The position numbers and the translations under genes were made by a program. Below the pieces are notes generated by a model. It had not been told where the DNA came from. It saw only the letters and a list, made by a program, of their open reading frames with translations, and did not search any database. Below, in pieces: positions 9,663 through 19,501 of a stretch of 64,000 nucleotides of DNA (position 1 is its first letter; every line of letters begins with the position of its first letter). This DNA comes from Flavobacterium sp. (lineage in GTDB: Bacteria > Bacteroidota > Bacteroidia > Flavobacteriales > Flavobacteriaceae). The stretch spans positions 81,443-145,442 of the forward strand of contig JACMPO010000077.1 in NCBI GenBank assembly GCA_014377455.1. The letters run 5' to 3'.

Positions 9663-10664
9663 ATGAAGAAATACATTGTATTATTAATTATTATGATATC
9701 ACTTCCTTTTTCTGCTAATGCACAAACAAGAGGTGTGAAAATTGGTTACATTGATATGGAATATATTCTTGAAAAAGTTCCTGATTATGCAGAAGCAAAA
9801 GTGCAACTTGAAGCAAAAGCGCAAAAGTGGAAACAAGAAATGGAAGTTAAAAAGACCGAAATTAGTAAACTAAGAGAAGGATTAAAGACCGAAAAGGTAT
9901 TGCTCACTAAAGAGCTAATTGCTGAACGAGAAGAGGAAATCGCTTTTTTGGAAACGGAATTATTAGATTACCAACAAAAAAAATTTGGACCTAGTGGCGA
10001 TTTAATTATTCAAAAAGCAGTATTGGTAAAACCCGTTCAAGATCAAGTTTTTAATGCTGTTCAGGATTTAGCAGAAGCCAAAAAATATGATTATATATTT
10101 GATAAGTCTTCTGACTTAACAATGCTGTTTGCTGCAAAAAGATTTGATGTTTCCGATCAAGTGGTTCGCGTTTTAGAACGGGGTGAAAAACGCCAACAAC
10201 GTAGCAAAAAACAATTAAAAGACGAGGCAGAGAAAGAGCGTAAACAAGATATGGTGGATGACAATCCAGCACTTGCCGACCGCAAAAAAGTATTGGATGA
10301 TAAAAAAGCAGAACGTCAGCGATTGCTAGATGAACGAAAACTGGCAGCAGAAGAAAAGAAAAAAGCACAAGACGATGCACGAAAAGAATTGCTTGCAAGT
10401 AAAGGATCTAAAAAAACTGGCACAGTTTCTGATAATAATGTTACAAATCCAGACGCAACTGCTGACGATAAGGCAATAGAATTAAAATTATTAAAAGAAC
10501 AAAAACTTGCGGATGCGGATGCTCTAAAAAAGAAAACCCTTGAAGACAGACAAAAAGTTTTAGAGGATAGAAAAAAAGCATTAGAGGAAAAGAAAGCAAA
10601 AATTTTAGCTGATCGCGAAGCTGCAAAAAAAGAAAAAGAAGATAATAAAAATAAACCAAAATAA
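9663..10664 (+). CDS. OmpH/Skp family periplasmic chaperone with long charged C-terminal tail
   Basis: MKKYIVLLIIMISLPFSANAQTRGVKIGYIDMEYILEKVPDYAEAKVQLE; K/E/D/R-rich tail. Confidence 0.85.
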   Translation: MKKYIVLLIIMISLPFSANAQTRGVKIGYIDMEYILEKVPDYAEAKVQLEAKAQKWKQEMEVKKTEISKLREGLKTEKVLLTKELIAEREEEIAFLETELLDYQQKKFGPSGDLIIQKAVLVKPVQDQVFNAVQDLAEAKKYDYIFDKSSDLTMLFAAKRFDVSDQVVRVLERGEKRQQRSKKQLKDEAEKERKQDMVDDNPALADRKKVLDDKKAERQRLLDERKLAAEEKKKAQDDARKELLASKGSKKTGTVSDNNVTNPDATADDKAIELKLLKEQKLADADALKKKTLEDRQKVLEDRKKALEEKKAKILADREAAKKEKEDNKNKPK

Positions 10665-10689
10665 TTTTAAACAATAATTAATACTAAGA

Positions 10690-11190
10690 ATGATGAAAAG
10701 ATTAAGAAATTTACTAATAGCAACTATTGCTTTACTTGGTTTTCAAACTATTAATGCTCAGGCAAAAATTGCTCATGTTGATGTGAACGAATTAACTGCA
10801 AAAATGCCAGCAGTACTTGATGCACAAACACAATTAAAAAAATTGAGTGAAACTTACAGTGCTGAATACAAAACTATGGTAGACGAATATCAAACCAAAA
10901 TCAAAAAATATGATGCTGAAGCATCAACTACCACAGATGCTGTAAATCAGTCTCGTCAAGTTGAAGTTCAAGACATGGGAAAAAGAATTGGTGAATATCA
11001 AGATACAGCACAAAAAGATTTACAGAAAAAAGAAAGTGATTTGATGAAACCATTAATGGACAAAATAAGACTTTCTATTTCAAAAGTTGGTAAAGCTAAA
11101 GGTTACCAATATGTTTTAAATGCATCAGATTTATTACTTACTGATGGACCAGATTTAACAGCTGATGTAAAAAAAGATTTAGGTTTTTAA
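10690..11190 (+). CDS. OmpH/Skp family outer membrane chaperone
   Basis: Signal peptide, AKIAHVDVNELTAKMPAVLDAQTQLKKL; second tandem copy. Confidence 0.9.
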   Translation: MMKRLRNLLIATIALLGFQTINAQAKIAHVDVNELTAKMPAVLDAQTQLKKLSETYSAEYKTMVDEYQTKIKKYDAEASTTTDAVNQSRQVEVQDMGKRIGEYQDTAQKDLQKKESDLMKPLMDKIRLSISKVGKAKGYQYVLNASDLLLTDGPDLTADVKKDLGF

Positions 11191-11207
11191 TAAACTAAAA
11201 TAATTCT

Positions 11208-11246
11208 AAAAAAAAGTTGCAAGATTTAAATCTTGCAACTTTTTTT
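11208..11246. terminator. Intrinsic terminator AAAAAAAAGTTGCAAGATTT/AAATCTTGCAACTTTTTTT
   Basis: Near-perfect inverted repeat plus T tract, convergent gene ends. Confidence 0.9.
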
Positions 11247-11279
11247 ATTTCTATTTAAACAGAAAATTAAAACGTAAGA

Positions 11280-11660
11280 TTAGCTTTTGCTAACCGTTTT
11301 TAAGTTGGAAACTTTATATGTTTTTCCATCTCCCGTTTCTTCAACAGCATTAACCAAATCTTCTGATTTCAATTTATCTAAATCAAAGTTAATGGTAGCT
11401 TGCTTTTTTTCAAAGTCTACTTTAGCATTTTGGACTCCTTTCATTTCAGAGAGTTTTTTTTCTATTGTTTTTGCGCAACCATCGGGACAAATCATACCAT
11501 CTATAGTAAATGAAGCCGTTTGTGGTTTTACAGCAACAACAATTTCTTTTTTGTTGTCAGAGGATTGTATTTCATTAGTTGCTTTGCTTCCCTTATCTTT
11601 ACAACCAACTATTAGTACTATTGAAAATGCACTTGTAAATATTATTTTATGTAAATTCAT
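11280..11660 (-). CDS. Heavy-metal-associated (HMA) domain lipoprotein
   Basis: Lipobox IVGC; FTIDGMICPDGCAKTIEKKLSEMKGVQNAKVDFEKKQATINFD. Confidence 0.88.
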   Translation of the reverse strand: MNLHKIIFTSAFSIVLIVGCKDKGSKATNEIQSSDNKKEIVVAVKPQTASFTIDGMICPDGCAKTIEKKLSEMKGVQNAKVDFEKKQATINFDLDKLKSEDLVNAVEETGDGKTYKVSNLKTVSKS

Positions 11661-11757
11661 GGTTTCGCTAAATTTTAATTGTTAGATATTACTAACAAAA
11701 GTAATGAAATAAATAGGTGCCGATTGATAAAATTATCACAATTTTAGAACTCAAAAG

Positions 11758-12624
11758 ATGATTTCAAAACAGTTAAAATGGATTTTATTAATCACATTAG
11801 CCCTAATTTGGGGAAGCTCATTTATTTTAATGAAAAAAGGTTTGTTAGGATTAAACCCTTTTCAAATAGGCGCTTTGCGAATTATATTTACATCCTTTTT
11901 TGTTATCGTTATTGGATTTAAATCAATTGCTACAATTAAACATTTTCAATGGAAATACATCGCTTTGACCTCGCTATTTGGGACATTTGTTCCCGCGTTT
12001 CTTTTTCCTCTTGCCGAAACAAAAGTTAGTAGTTCTATTTGTTCTATTTTAAACTCTTTAACGCCACTTAACACACTACTAATTGGTGTTTTAACTTTTG
12101 GTTTAACTTATAATAGACGTCAATTTTTAGGAATAATTATCGGTTTGTTTGGAACTGCTATTCTAATATTTACTGGAGATGATGCAGCAAATAGTTCCAA
12201 TTACTACTTTTCTGTTTTCGTGATTATTGCCTCCATCTGCTATGCTATCAATGTAAATTTGATAAAAAAATATTTATCTGATGTGAAACCTCTTGCTATT
12301 ACAACAGGGAATTTTTTGATTTTATTAGTTCCTGCGTTATTAGTTTTGTTTTTTACTGATTTTAAAGATAGAATTCACACGTCAGACACTCAAATTGCAC
12401 TTATTTACATTTTAATTTTAGGTGTAATCGGCACCGGAATTGCCAATATAATTTTCTTTAAACTCATCCAAATGTCATCAGCTTTATTTGCGACGTCAGT
12501 TACTTATCTTATTCCAATTGTAGCATTTTTTTGGGGTATTCTAGATCATGAAAGCCTAACATTTATGCAACTTCTGGGAGCTTTTGTAGTTTTAATTGGA
12601 GTTTACCTTGCTAATAAAAAGTAG
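11758..12624 (+). CDS. EamA/DMT family transporter
   Basis: 10-TM pattern, ALIWGSSFILMKKGL. Confidence 0.9.
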   Translation: MISKQLKWILLITLALIWGSSFILMKKGLLGLNPFQIGALRIIFTSFFVIVIGFKSIATIKHFQWKYIALTSLFGTFVPAFLFPLAETKVSSSICSILNSLTPLNTLLIGVLTFGLTYNRRQFLGIIIGLFGTAILIFTGDDAANSSNYYFSVFVIIASICYAINVNLIKKYLSDVKPLAITTGNFLILLVPALLVLFFTDFKDRIHTSDTQIALIYILILGVIGTGIANIIFFKLIQMSSALFATSVTYLIPIVAFFWGILDHESLTFMQLLGAFVVLIGVYLANKK

Positions 12625-12721
12625 CTTATTGATTTCAAATTTTGATTACAAGATAATTTAAACGTTAAACCCGAAGCGCAGTTTAAAATCTTTGTACATT
12701 TGTTACTATTAAATTTATACA

Positions 12722-13768
12722 ATGATAGAAGACAAAAACCCAAACCGAACTTCGCTATCTCAGTTGGGAGAATTTGGTTTGATTGAACATTTAACTAAAG
12801 GTTTTGATGTAAAAAATTCTTCAACTGTAAAAAGTATTGGAGACGATGGCGCAGTTTTAGATTTTAAGAATAAAAAAGTTGTTATTTCAACCGATTTATT
12901 GATTGAAGGAGTACATTTTGACTTAGCCTACATGCCTTTACGCCATTTAGGATACAAAGCTGTTGTGGTAAATGTTTCTGATATTTGTGCTATGAATGCT
13001 AGAGCAACTCAAATTACAGTTTCGGTTGCAGTGTCAAACAGATTTCCATTAGAAGCAATGGAAGAATTATTTGAAGGAATAAACTTGGCCTCAAAATTTT
13101 ATAATGTAGATGTTATTGGTGGTGACACAACTTCATCTCAAAAAGGATTAATTATTTCGATTACAGCAATAGGCGAAGCTAATGAAGAAGAAATAATTTA
13201 CAGAAGTGGTGCAAAAGAAACCGACTTACTGGTGGTTTCTGGCGACTTAGGATCAGCATATATGGGACTTCAAGTTTTGGAAAGAGAAAAACAAGTGTTT
13301 CAAGTTAATCCAAATAATCAGCCCGATTTAGATGCCTATACGTATTTAATAGAACGCCAATTAAAACCAGAAGCGCGACATGATATAAAAGATATGCTCG
13401 CAAAACTAGAAATAAAGCCTACGGCAATGATTGATATTTCTGACGGATTGTCGTCTGAAATAATTCACATTTGTAAGCAAAGCAAAGTTGGATGCAATCT
13501 TTATGAAGATAAAATTCCCGTTGACCCTCAATTTATAAATGTTTGTGAAGAATTTAATATTGACAGCACAACAGTAGCTATAAATGGTGGCGAAGATTAT
13601 GAACTCCTGTTTACAATTCCTATGGCTGATTTTGATAAAATAAAAGGAAATCCAAATTTCACAGTAATTGGTCATATCACTCAAGAATCTGAAGGAATTC
13701 ATTTAATAACGAGAGCCAACACCAAAATTCCGTTAAAAGCTCGAGGCTGGAATGCACTAGAAGATTAG
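12722..13768 (+). CDS. thiL: Thiamine-phosphate kinase
   Basis: GDDGAVLDFKNKKVVISTDLLIEGVHFDL, DISDGLSSEI, NGGEDYELLF. Confidence 0.94.
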   Translation: MIEDKNPNRTSLSQLGEFGLIEHLTKGFDVKNSSTVKSIGDDGAVLDFKNKKVVISTDLLIEGVHFDLAYMPLRHLGYKAVVVNVSDICAMNARATQITVSVAVSNRFPLEAMEELFEGINLASKFYNVDVIGGDTTSSQKGLIISITAIGEANEEEIIYRSGAKETDLLVVSGDLGSAYMGLQVLEREKQVFQVNPNNQPDLDAYTYLIERQLKPEARHDIKDMLAKLEIKPTAMIDISDGLSSEIIHICKQSKVGCNLYEDKIPVDPQFINVCEEFNIDSTTVAINGGEDYELLFTIPMADFDKIKGNPNFTVIGHITQESEGIHLITRANTKIPLKARGWNALED

Positions 13769-13787
13769 AATTTTATAGAAAAATCTA

Positions 13788-15155
13788 ATGACTTTAAAAA
13801 GAAAAATATCGGTTAATATTGCCATTGCTTTCTCAATAATCTTTGGGCTTGCATCAGTTTTTATTTACATACGTTTTTCAACTTTTAGACTAGAGGAATT
13901 TAATGAACGCCTAGAAGAAAAAGCTCTTAATACAACCAAACTTATTTTAGATGTAAAAAAAATTGATAAAAAATTAATAAAATTAATCGACGAAAATTCT
14001 ATCAATACGTATTATAATGAAAAAACTTTAATATTTAACGACGATTTTAAACTTATATACAGCAGTGTTGGTGACGCTCAAATCAATTGGACACTTGATG
14101 ATTTAAAAAAATTGAGCGTAGTAAAATCTTTTTTTAGGATTGATAAAGAGCGCGATTTGGTTGGTATTCATTTCTCGTTCGAACAAGGCAATTATTATGT
14201 ACTTATAACTGCCGAAGATCGATATGGTAAATCTAAACTAGAATATTTATTAGTTTCTCTTATTTTTACTTTTATTATAAGTTTGCTGGTTGTTTGGTTT
14301 TTTACTTATATTTTCATTAAAAAACAACTTAATCCATTGGATGTTTTTCAACAAAAAATTACATCCATTTCAGCTCACGAACTCAATGAACATTTAGATG
14401 AAAATAATAGTAATGACGAAATAAATTTGCTTACAAAAGCTTTCAATCAGATGCTTACTCGATTAGAAAAATCGTTTGCAACTCAAAAAGAATTTACTTC
14501 AAATGCATCACACGAATTGTTTACACCTCTTACAAGAATTTCGATGCAATTAGAAAACAGTATCAAGTCTGAACAACATTCTGAAACTACTTTAAATTAC
14601 TTAAAAAGTATCAATAATGATGTGCATCAAATGGCAGATTTGATTAACTCTTTACTACTTTTAGCTAAAGTTAATAAAGAAACATCGGGTAAAAAATTTA
14701 AAAAAGTACGAATAGATGAAATCATTTTTGATGCCAACGAACAAGTAAAAAAATTATATCCTAATTTTCAATTGAATTTTGAAATTATTATTGATGATGA
14801 TGTTGAACATTCAATGGAAGTATCTGGAAGTAAATCATTATTAAAAATAGCTTTTACAAACCTTCTTAAAAACGCAAGTTTATATTCGACTGATAGTAAG
14901 GCAAATGTAACAATAACTCAAAGTAAATCTTCTGCTGTTTCAGTTTCAATTTCAAATAGTGGGAAAATAATTTCGGAAGAGGAACAAGCTAAGATATTTG
15001 AACCTTTTATGAGAGGAGAAAATTCTGTAAAAGTTCAAGGTTCAGGACTCGGACTTAGCATAGTTAAAAGAATTTTGGATTATCACAATGCAACCATTTC
15101 TTATCATTCAAAAATTGATAACACCAATATTTTTGAAGTAATCTTATCGAATTAA
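13788..15155 (+). CDS. Sensor histidine kinase (no adjacent response regulator)
   Basis: Two TM, HAMP-like linker, SHELFTPLTRI H-box, GSGLGLSIVKRI G-box. Confidence 0.9.
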   Translation: MTLKRKISVNIAIAFSIIFGLASVFIYIRFSTFRLEEFNERLEEKALNTTKLILDVKKIDKKLIKLIDENSINTYYNEKTLIFNDDFKLIYSSVGDAQINWTLDDLKKLSVVKSFFRIDKERDLVGIHFSFEQGNYYVLITAEDRYGKSKLEYLLVSLIFTFIISLLVVWFFTYIFIKKQLNPLDVFQQKITSISAHELNEHLDENNSNDEINLLTKAFNQMLTRLEKSFATQKEFTSNASHELFTPLTRISMQLENSIKSEQHSETTLNYLKSINNDVHQMADLINSLLLLAKVNKETSGKKFKKVRIDEIIFDANEQVKKLYPNFQLNFEIIIDDDVEHSMEVSGSKSLLKIAFTNLLKNASLYSTDSKANVTITQSKSSAVSVSISNSGKIISEEEQAKIFEPFMRGENSVKVQGSGLGLSIVKRILDYHNATISYHSKIDNTNIFEVILSN

Positions 15156-15229
15156 GTTTTTTTTAAGTGATATCCACATCGAATTTTCATCATTCAGTTG
15201 CACCTTTGTACCCAATTATTTACATAAAA

Positions 15230-16312
15230 ATGAAAAAACTAATCATACTTTTCCCAGTACTATCTTTCGCATTATTTACAAGTTGTAATCAAAAAAAAGA
15301 AGAAAAAGTTGAAATGTCAAAATATACTGTGACAAATCCAGTGATTAAAGACACCGTATTTACAAAAGAATATATTGCACAAATTCAGTCTGTGCAAAAT
15401 GTAGAAATTAGAGCTCAAGAAAAAGGCTATCTTGAAACTTTGCATGTTGATGAAGGTCAATCGGTTAAGTCGGGACAACTTCTTTTTAGTATTATGCCAA
15501 AACTATACGAAGCTGACTATTTAAAAGCAAAAGCCGATGCTAGAATGACAGAAATAGAATATCAAAATGTAAAAACTTTATCTGATAAAAATATCGTTTC
15601 AAAATCAGAACTTGCTATGGCGAGAGCTAAAGTTGACGAAGCTAATGCTGAATTATCATTGGCTCAAACACATCTTTCATTTACCAAAATTAAAGCACCA
15701 TTTGACGGAACTATTGATAGAATTCAATTTAAAAAAGGAAGTTTAATCGATGATGGAACCGTATTAACCAAAATATCAAATAACAAAGAAATTTATGCTT
15801 ATTTCAACATGTCGGAAGTTGAATATTTAGATTATAAAACTCGTAACAAGAGCGATATCAATAATCAGGCAGGTTTATTATTATCAAACGGAACTAAACA
15901 TAATCATCAAGGTTATATAGAAACTATCGAAAGTGAATTTGACAATAACACAGGAAATATAGCTTTTAGAGCAAAATTCCCAAATCCGGAATTACTATTA
16001 AAAAATGGTGAAACTGGAAAAGTGCAACTAGTAGTTCCCATAAAAAATGCCTTGCTTATTCCGCAAAAATCTACTTTTGAAATTCAAGATAAAATTTTTG
16101 TCTATGTAGTTGATAAAGATAATGTGGTAAAATCTAGAAACATTGTAGTAAAACAACGCTTGCCGAATGTTTATATAATTCAGTCTGGATTAGTTTCTAC
16201 GGATAAAATATTAGTCGATGGAATTCAAGCCGTTAAAGAAGACGAAAAAATAATTCCTAAATTCATCACTTCAGATAAAATTCTTAATTCCTTAGAATTA
16301 ATCAAACAATAG
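15230..16312 (+). CDS. RND efflux periplasmic adaptor lipoprotein
   Basis: Lipoprotein signal LFTSCNQKK; biotinyl-lipoyl-like and adaptor domains; start at MKKLIILF. Confidence 0.92.
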   Translation: MKKLIILFPVLSFALFTSCNQKKEEKVEMSKYTVTNPVIKDTVFTKEYIAQIQSVQNVEIRAQEKGYLETLHVDEGQSVKSGQLLFSIMPKLYEADYLKAKADARMTEIEYQNVKTLSDKNIVSKSELAMARAKVDEANAELSLAQTHLSFTKIKAPFDGTIDRIQFKKGSLIDDGTVLTKISNNKEIYAYFNMSEVEYLDYKTRNKSDINNQAGLLLSNGTKHNHQGYIETIESEFDNNTGNIAFRAKFPNPELLLKNGETGKVQLVVPIKNALLIPQKSTFEIQDKIFVYVVDKDNVVKSRNIVVKQRLPNVYIIQSGLVSTDKILVDGIQAVKEDEKIIPKFITSDKILNSLELIKQ

Positions 16313-16339
16313 AAAATTTAATAATTCAAACAAATAAGT

Positions 16340-19300
16340 ATGTTTAATAAATTTATACAAAGACCCGTACTGTCTATTGTTATATCACTCATAATTGTGT
16401 TTTTAGGGGGATTGGCATTATTACAATTACCAGTAACACAATTCCCATCTATTTCGCCACCCAAAGTTAATGTAACTGCAGATTATCCTGGAGCAAACAA
16501 TGAGCTGATGATTAAATCAGTAGTGATTCCACTCGAGAGAGCCATAAACGGAATTCCTGGAATGAAGTATATCGCATCCAACGCTGGAAACGATGGTGAA
16601 GCGCAAATTCAAGTAGTATTTGAACTCGGAACCGATCCAAATATTGCAGCAGTAAATGTTCAAAATCGTGTAGCCGCAGTTGTAAATAAATTGCCTCCTA
16701 TTGTAGTTCGCGAGGGAGTAAAAATTACCAGAGAAGAGTCTAATATGCTATTATACATTAACTTATATAGTAAAGACCCGACTTTAGATGTAAATTTTCT
16801 TTTTAATTTCGCTGATATAAATTTGTTGTCAGAACTAAAGCGAGTTGATGGCGTTGGATTTGCAGATATTCTAGGAAATAGAGAATATTCTATGAGAATT
16901 TGGTTAAAACCCGATAGAATGTTTGCTTATAAAATTTCGTCTACAGAAGTTATGGATGCCCTTAGCAATCAAAGTTTTGAAGCATCACCAGGTAGATTAG
17001 GCGAAAGCTCTGGGAAAAAATCTCAGGCGTTTGAATATGTTTTAAAATACCCCGGTCGTTATACTACAAAGGAACAATATGACAATATTATAATTCGATC
17101 AAATCCTAACGGCGAATTGCTTCGTTTAAAAGATGTTGCGCAAGTCGAATTTGGAAATGCTTACTATGATTTATATTCAAAATTAAACGGAAAACCGTCT
17201 GCTGCAATTGTTATCAAGCAATCTTACGGAAGTAATGCCAGCAAAGTAATTGAAAATGTAAAAAAGAAATTAGAAGAAATTAAATCTTCTTCATTCCCAA
17301 AAGGAATGGATTATGAAATTGGGTATGATGTATCAAAATTTCTAGATGCCTCAATTGAAAAAGTAATTCACACACTTGTAGAAGCCTTTTTACTTGTTTC
17401 GTTAGTTGTATTTGTCTTTTTGGGTGATTGGCGTTCAACTTTAATACCTGCAATTGCAGTTCCTGTTTCATTGGTTGGAACTTTCTTCTTTATGCAAATT
17501 TTTGGAATCACGATCAACTTGATCACCCTTTTTGCCTTGGTTCTTGCAATTGGTATTGTAGTTGATGATGCTATAGTCGTCGTCGAGGCTGTGCATACTA
17601 AAATGGAAGAATTTCATGTAACTCCACTTGAGGCTACAAAACTGGCAATGAAAGATATAGGAGGCGCAATCATCGCCATTACACTTGTTATGGCAGCCGT
17701 ATTTATTCCCGTTTCGTTTATGCCTGGTCCTGTGGGTATTTTTTACAGACAGTTCTCTGTAACAATGGCTACTGCAATTATTTTATCGGGTATTGTTGCA
17801 TTAACATTTACACCAGCCCTATGTGCAATGATACTCAAAAATACTCACGGAATAGAGAAAAAAAATAATATATTAAACCGATTTTTGGCTGGATTTAACA
17901 ACCAGTTTAGTCGTCTACAAAGTAAATACCAAAAAATTATAACTTTAATAGTAAATAGAAGAGTAGTAACGGTTATTGTGATTTTACTTTTTTGCCTTGG
18001 CACTTGGGGATTGAGCTCTACGGTTCCCTCTGGATTTATTCCAAATGAAGATCAGGGTATTTTTTATGGAATCATACAAACACCACCGGGATCTACCTTA
18101 GAACGAACAGATGAGGTTGCGGGTGAACTCCAAAAAATTGCTTCTACAATTGATGAGGTAAAATCTGTTTCTTCTACTGCAGGATATGAAATATTATCAG
18201 AAGGTACTGGTTCTAACTCAGGTAGTTGCTTAATCAATCTTAAAAATTGGGACGAAAGAAAACGTACCACTCAAGAGGTTATGAAAGAGTTGGAAGAAAA
18301 AGCTAAAAATATTAAAGGAGCAACCATAGAGTTTTTTCCACCTCCTGCTGTTCCTGGTTACGGAGCTGCTGGTGGTTTTGAATTACGTCTTGTAGATAAA
18401 GCAGGTAGTGGCGACTTTAAAAAAATGGAAACTGTTAGTAACAGTTTTGTAAAAGAGCTTAACAAACGCCCTGAACTATCCTCGGTGTTTACATTTTATA
18501 GTGCTAGTTTTCCACAATACATGCTGAGGGTTGATAATGATAAAGCAGAACAAAAAGGAGTTGATATTGGTGATGCTATGGATAATCTCTCTAGATTTAT
18601 TGGTAGTGATTATCAAACTAATTTCATTAAATATGACAGGCAATATAAAGTAATGGTTCAAGCATTGCCTCAATATAGAGCAATGCCAGAGGATGTGTTA
18701 AAATATTACACTAAGAATGATAAAGGTGAAATGGTTCCTTATGGCGCTTTTATGAGAGTAGAAAAAGTATTTGGACTTTCTGAAATTAACAGACATAATT
18801 TATACAACGCCTCTCAAATTAGTGGCGGTCCAGCATCTGGTTACAGTAGTGGAACTGCTCTTAAAACGGTAGAGGAAGTTGCAACTAAAACATTACCAAA
18901 GGGTTTTGGAATCGAATGGGCAGGAATTTCAATTGACGAATCTAGACAGGGTAATCAAGCCATATATATATTCTTAATATCTTTAATATTTGTTTATTTA
19001 GTATTATCGGCACAATATGAAAGTTTTATGTTGCCACTACCAATTATTTTCTCGTTGCCGGTAGGTATTTTTGGAGCATTCTTTTTCTTGAAAATCTTAG
19101 GACTTGAAAACAACATTTATGCCCAAATTGCAATGGTAATGTTAATAGGGATTCTAGGGAAAAATGCAGTATTGATTGTTGAATTTGCCGTTCAAAGACA
19201 TGCGGCAGGTAAATCTCCTAAAAAAGCTGCAATAGAGGGAGCTTTAGCACGACTCCGACCTATTTTAATGACTTCATTCGCATTTATCGCAGGACTGATT

Positions 19301-19501
19301 CCATTAGTAATTGCATCTGGACCAGGTGCAATAGGAAATAGAACTATTGGTGCTGCTGCAGCAGGAGGAATGCTCTTCGGAACCATATTTGGAGTAATAA
19401 TTATTCCTGGATTATATTTTATGTTTGCGAAAATATCTGAAAAACATATTTTGATTGACGATGAAGAAGAAAAAACATTAACTAATGAAATTGATGAATA
19501 A
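16340..19501 (+). CDS. RND efflux permease (HAE1/AcrB-like)
   Basis: 1053 aa, MFNKFIQRPVLSIVISLIIVFLGGLALLQLPVTQFPSISPPKVNVTADYPGAN; GIVVDDAIVVVEAV. Confidence 0.96.
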   Translation: MFNKFIQRPVLSIVISLIIVFLGGLALLQLPVTQFPSISPPKVNVTADYPGANNELMIKSVVIPLERAINGIPGMKYIASNAGNDGEAQIQVVFELGTDPNIAAVNVQNRVAAVVNKLPPIVVREGVKITREESNMLLYINLYSKDPTLDVNFLFNFADINLLSELKRVDGVGFADILGNREYSMRIWLKPDRMFAYKISSTEVMDALSNQSFEASPGRLGESSGKKSQAFEYVLKYPGRYTTKEQYDNIIIRSNPNGELLRLKDVAQVEFGNAYYDLYSKLNGKPSAAIVIKQSYGSNASKVIENVKKKLEEIKSSSFPKGMDYEIGYDVSKFLDASIEKVIHTLVEAFLLVSLVVFVFLGDWRSTLIPAIAVPVSLVGTFFFMQIFGITINLITLFALVLAIGIVVDDAIVVVEAVHTKMEEFHVTPLEATKLAMKDIGGAIIAITLVMAAVFIPVSFMPGPVGIFYRQFSVTMATAIILSGIVALTFTPALCAMILKNTHGIEKKNNILNRFLAGFNNQFSRLQSKYQKIITLIVNRRVVTVIVILLFCLGTWGLSSTVPSGFIPNEDQGIFYGIIQTPPGSTLERTDEVAGELQKIASTIDEVKSVSSTAGYEILSEGTGSNSGSCLINLKNWDERKRTTQEVMKELEEKAKNIKGATIEFFPPPAVPGYGAAGGFELRLVDKAGSGDFKKMETVSNSFVKELNKRPELSSVFTFYSASFPQYMLRVDNDKAEQKGVDIGDAMDNLSRFIGSDYQTNFIKYDRQYKVMVQALPQYRAMPEDVLKYYTKNDKGEMVPYGAFMRVEKVFGLSEINRHNLYNASQISGGPASGYSSGTALKTVEEVATKTLPKGFGIEWAGISIDESRQGNQAIYIFLISLIFVYLVLSAQYESFMLPLPIIFSLPVGIFGAFFFLKILGLENNIYAQIAMVMLIGILGKNAVLIVEFAVQRHAAGKSPKKAAIEGALARLRPILMTSFAFIAGLIPLVIASGPGAIGNRTIGAAAAGGMLFGTIFGVIIIPGLYFMFAKISEKHILIDDEEEKTLTNEIDE

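Noticed and set aside
10051-10674. Antisense ORFs 10051..10398 and 10441..10674
   Set aside because: Opposite strand of the low-complexity K/E-rich Skp tail; open frames arise from codon bias, protein sequences look non-native.
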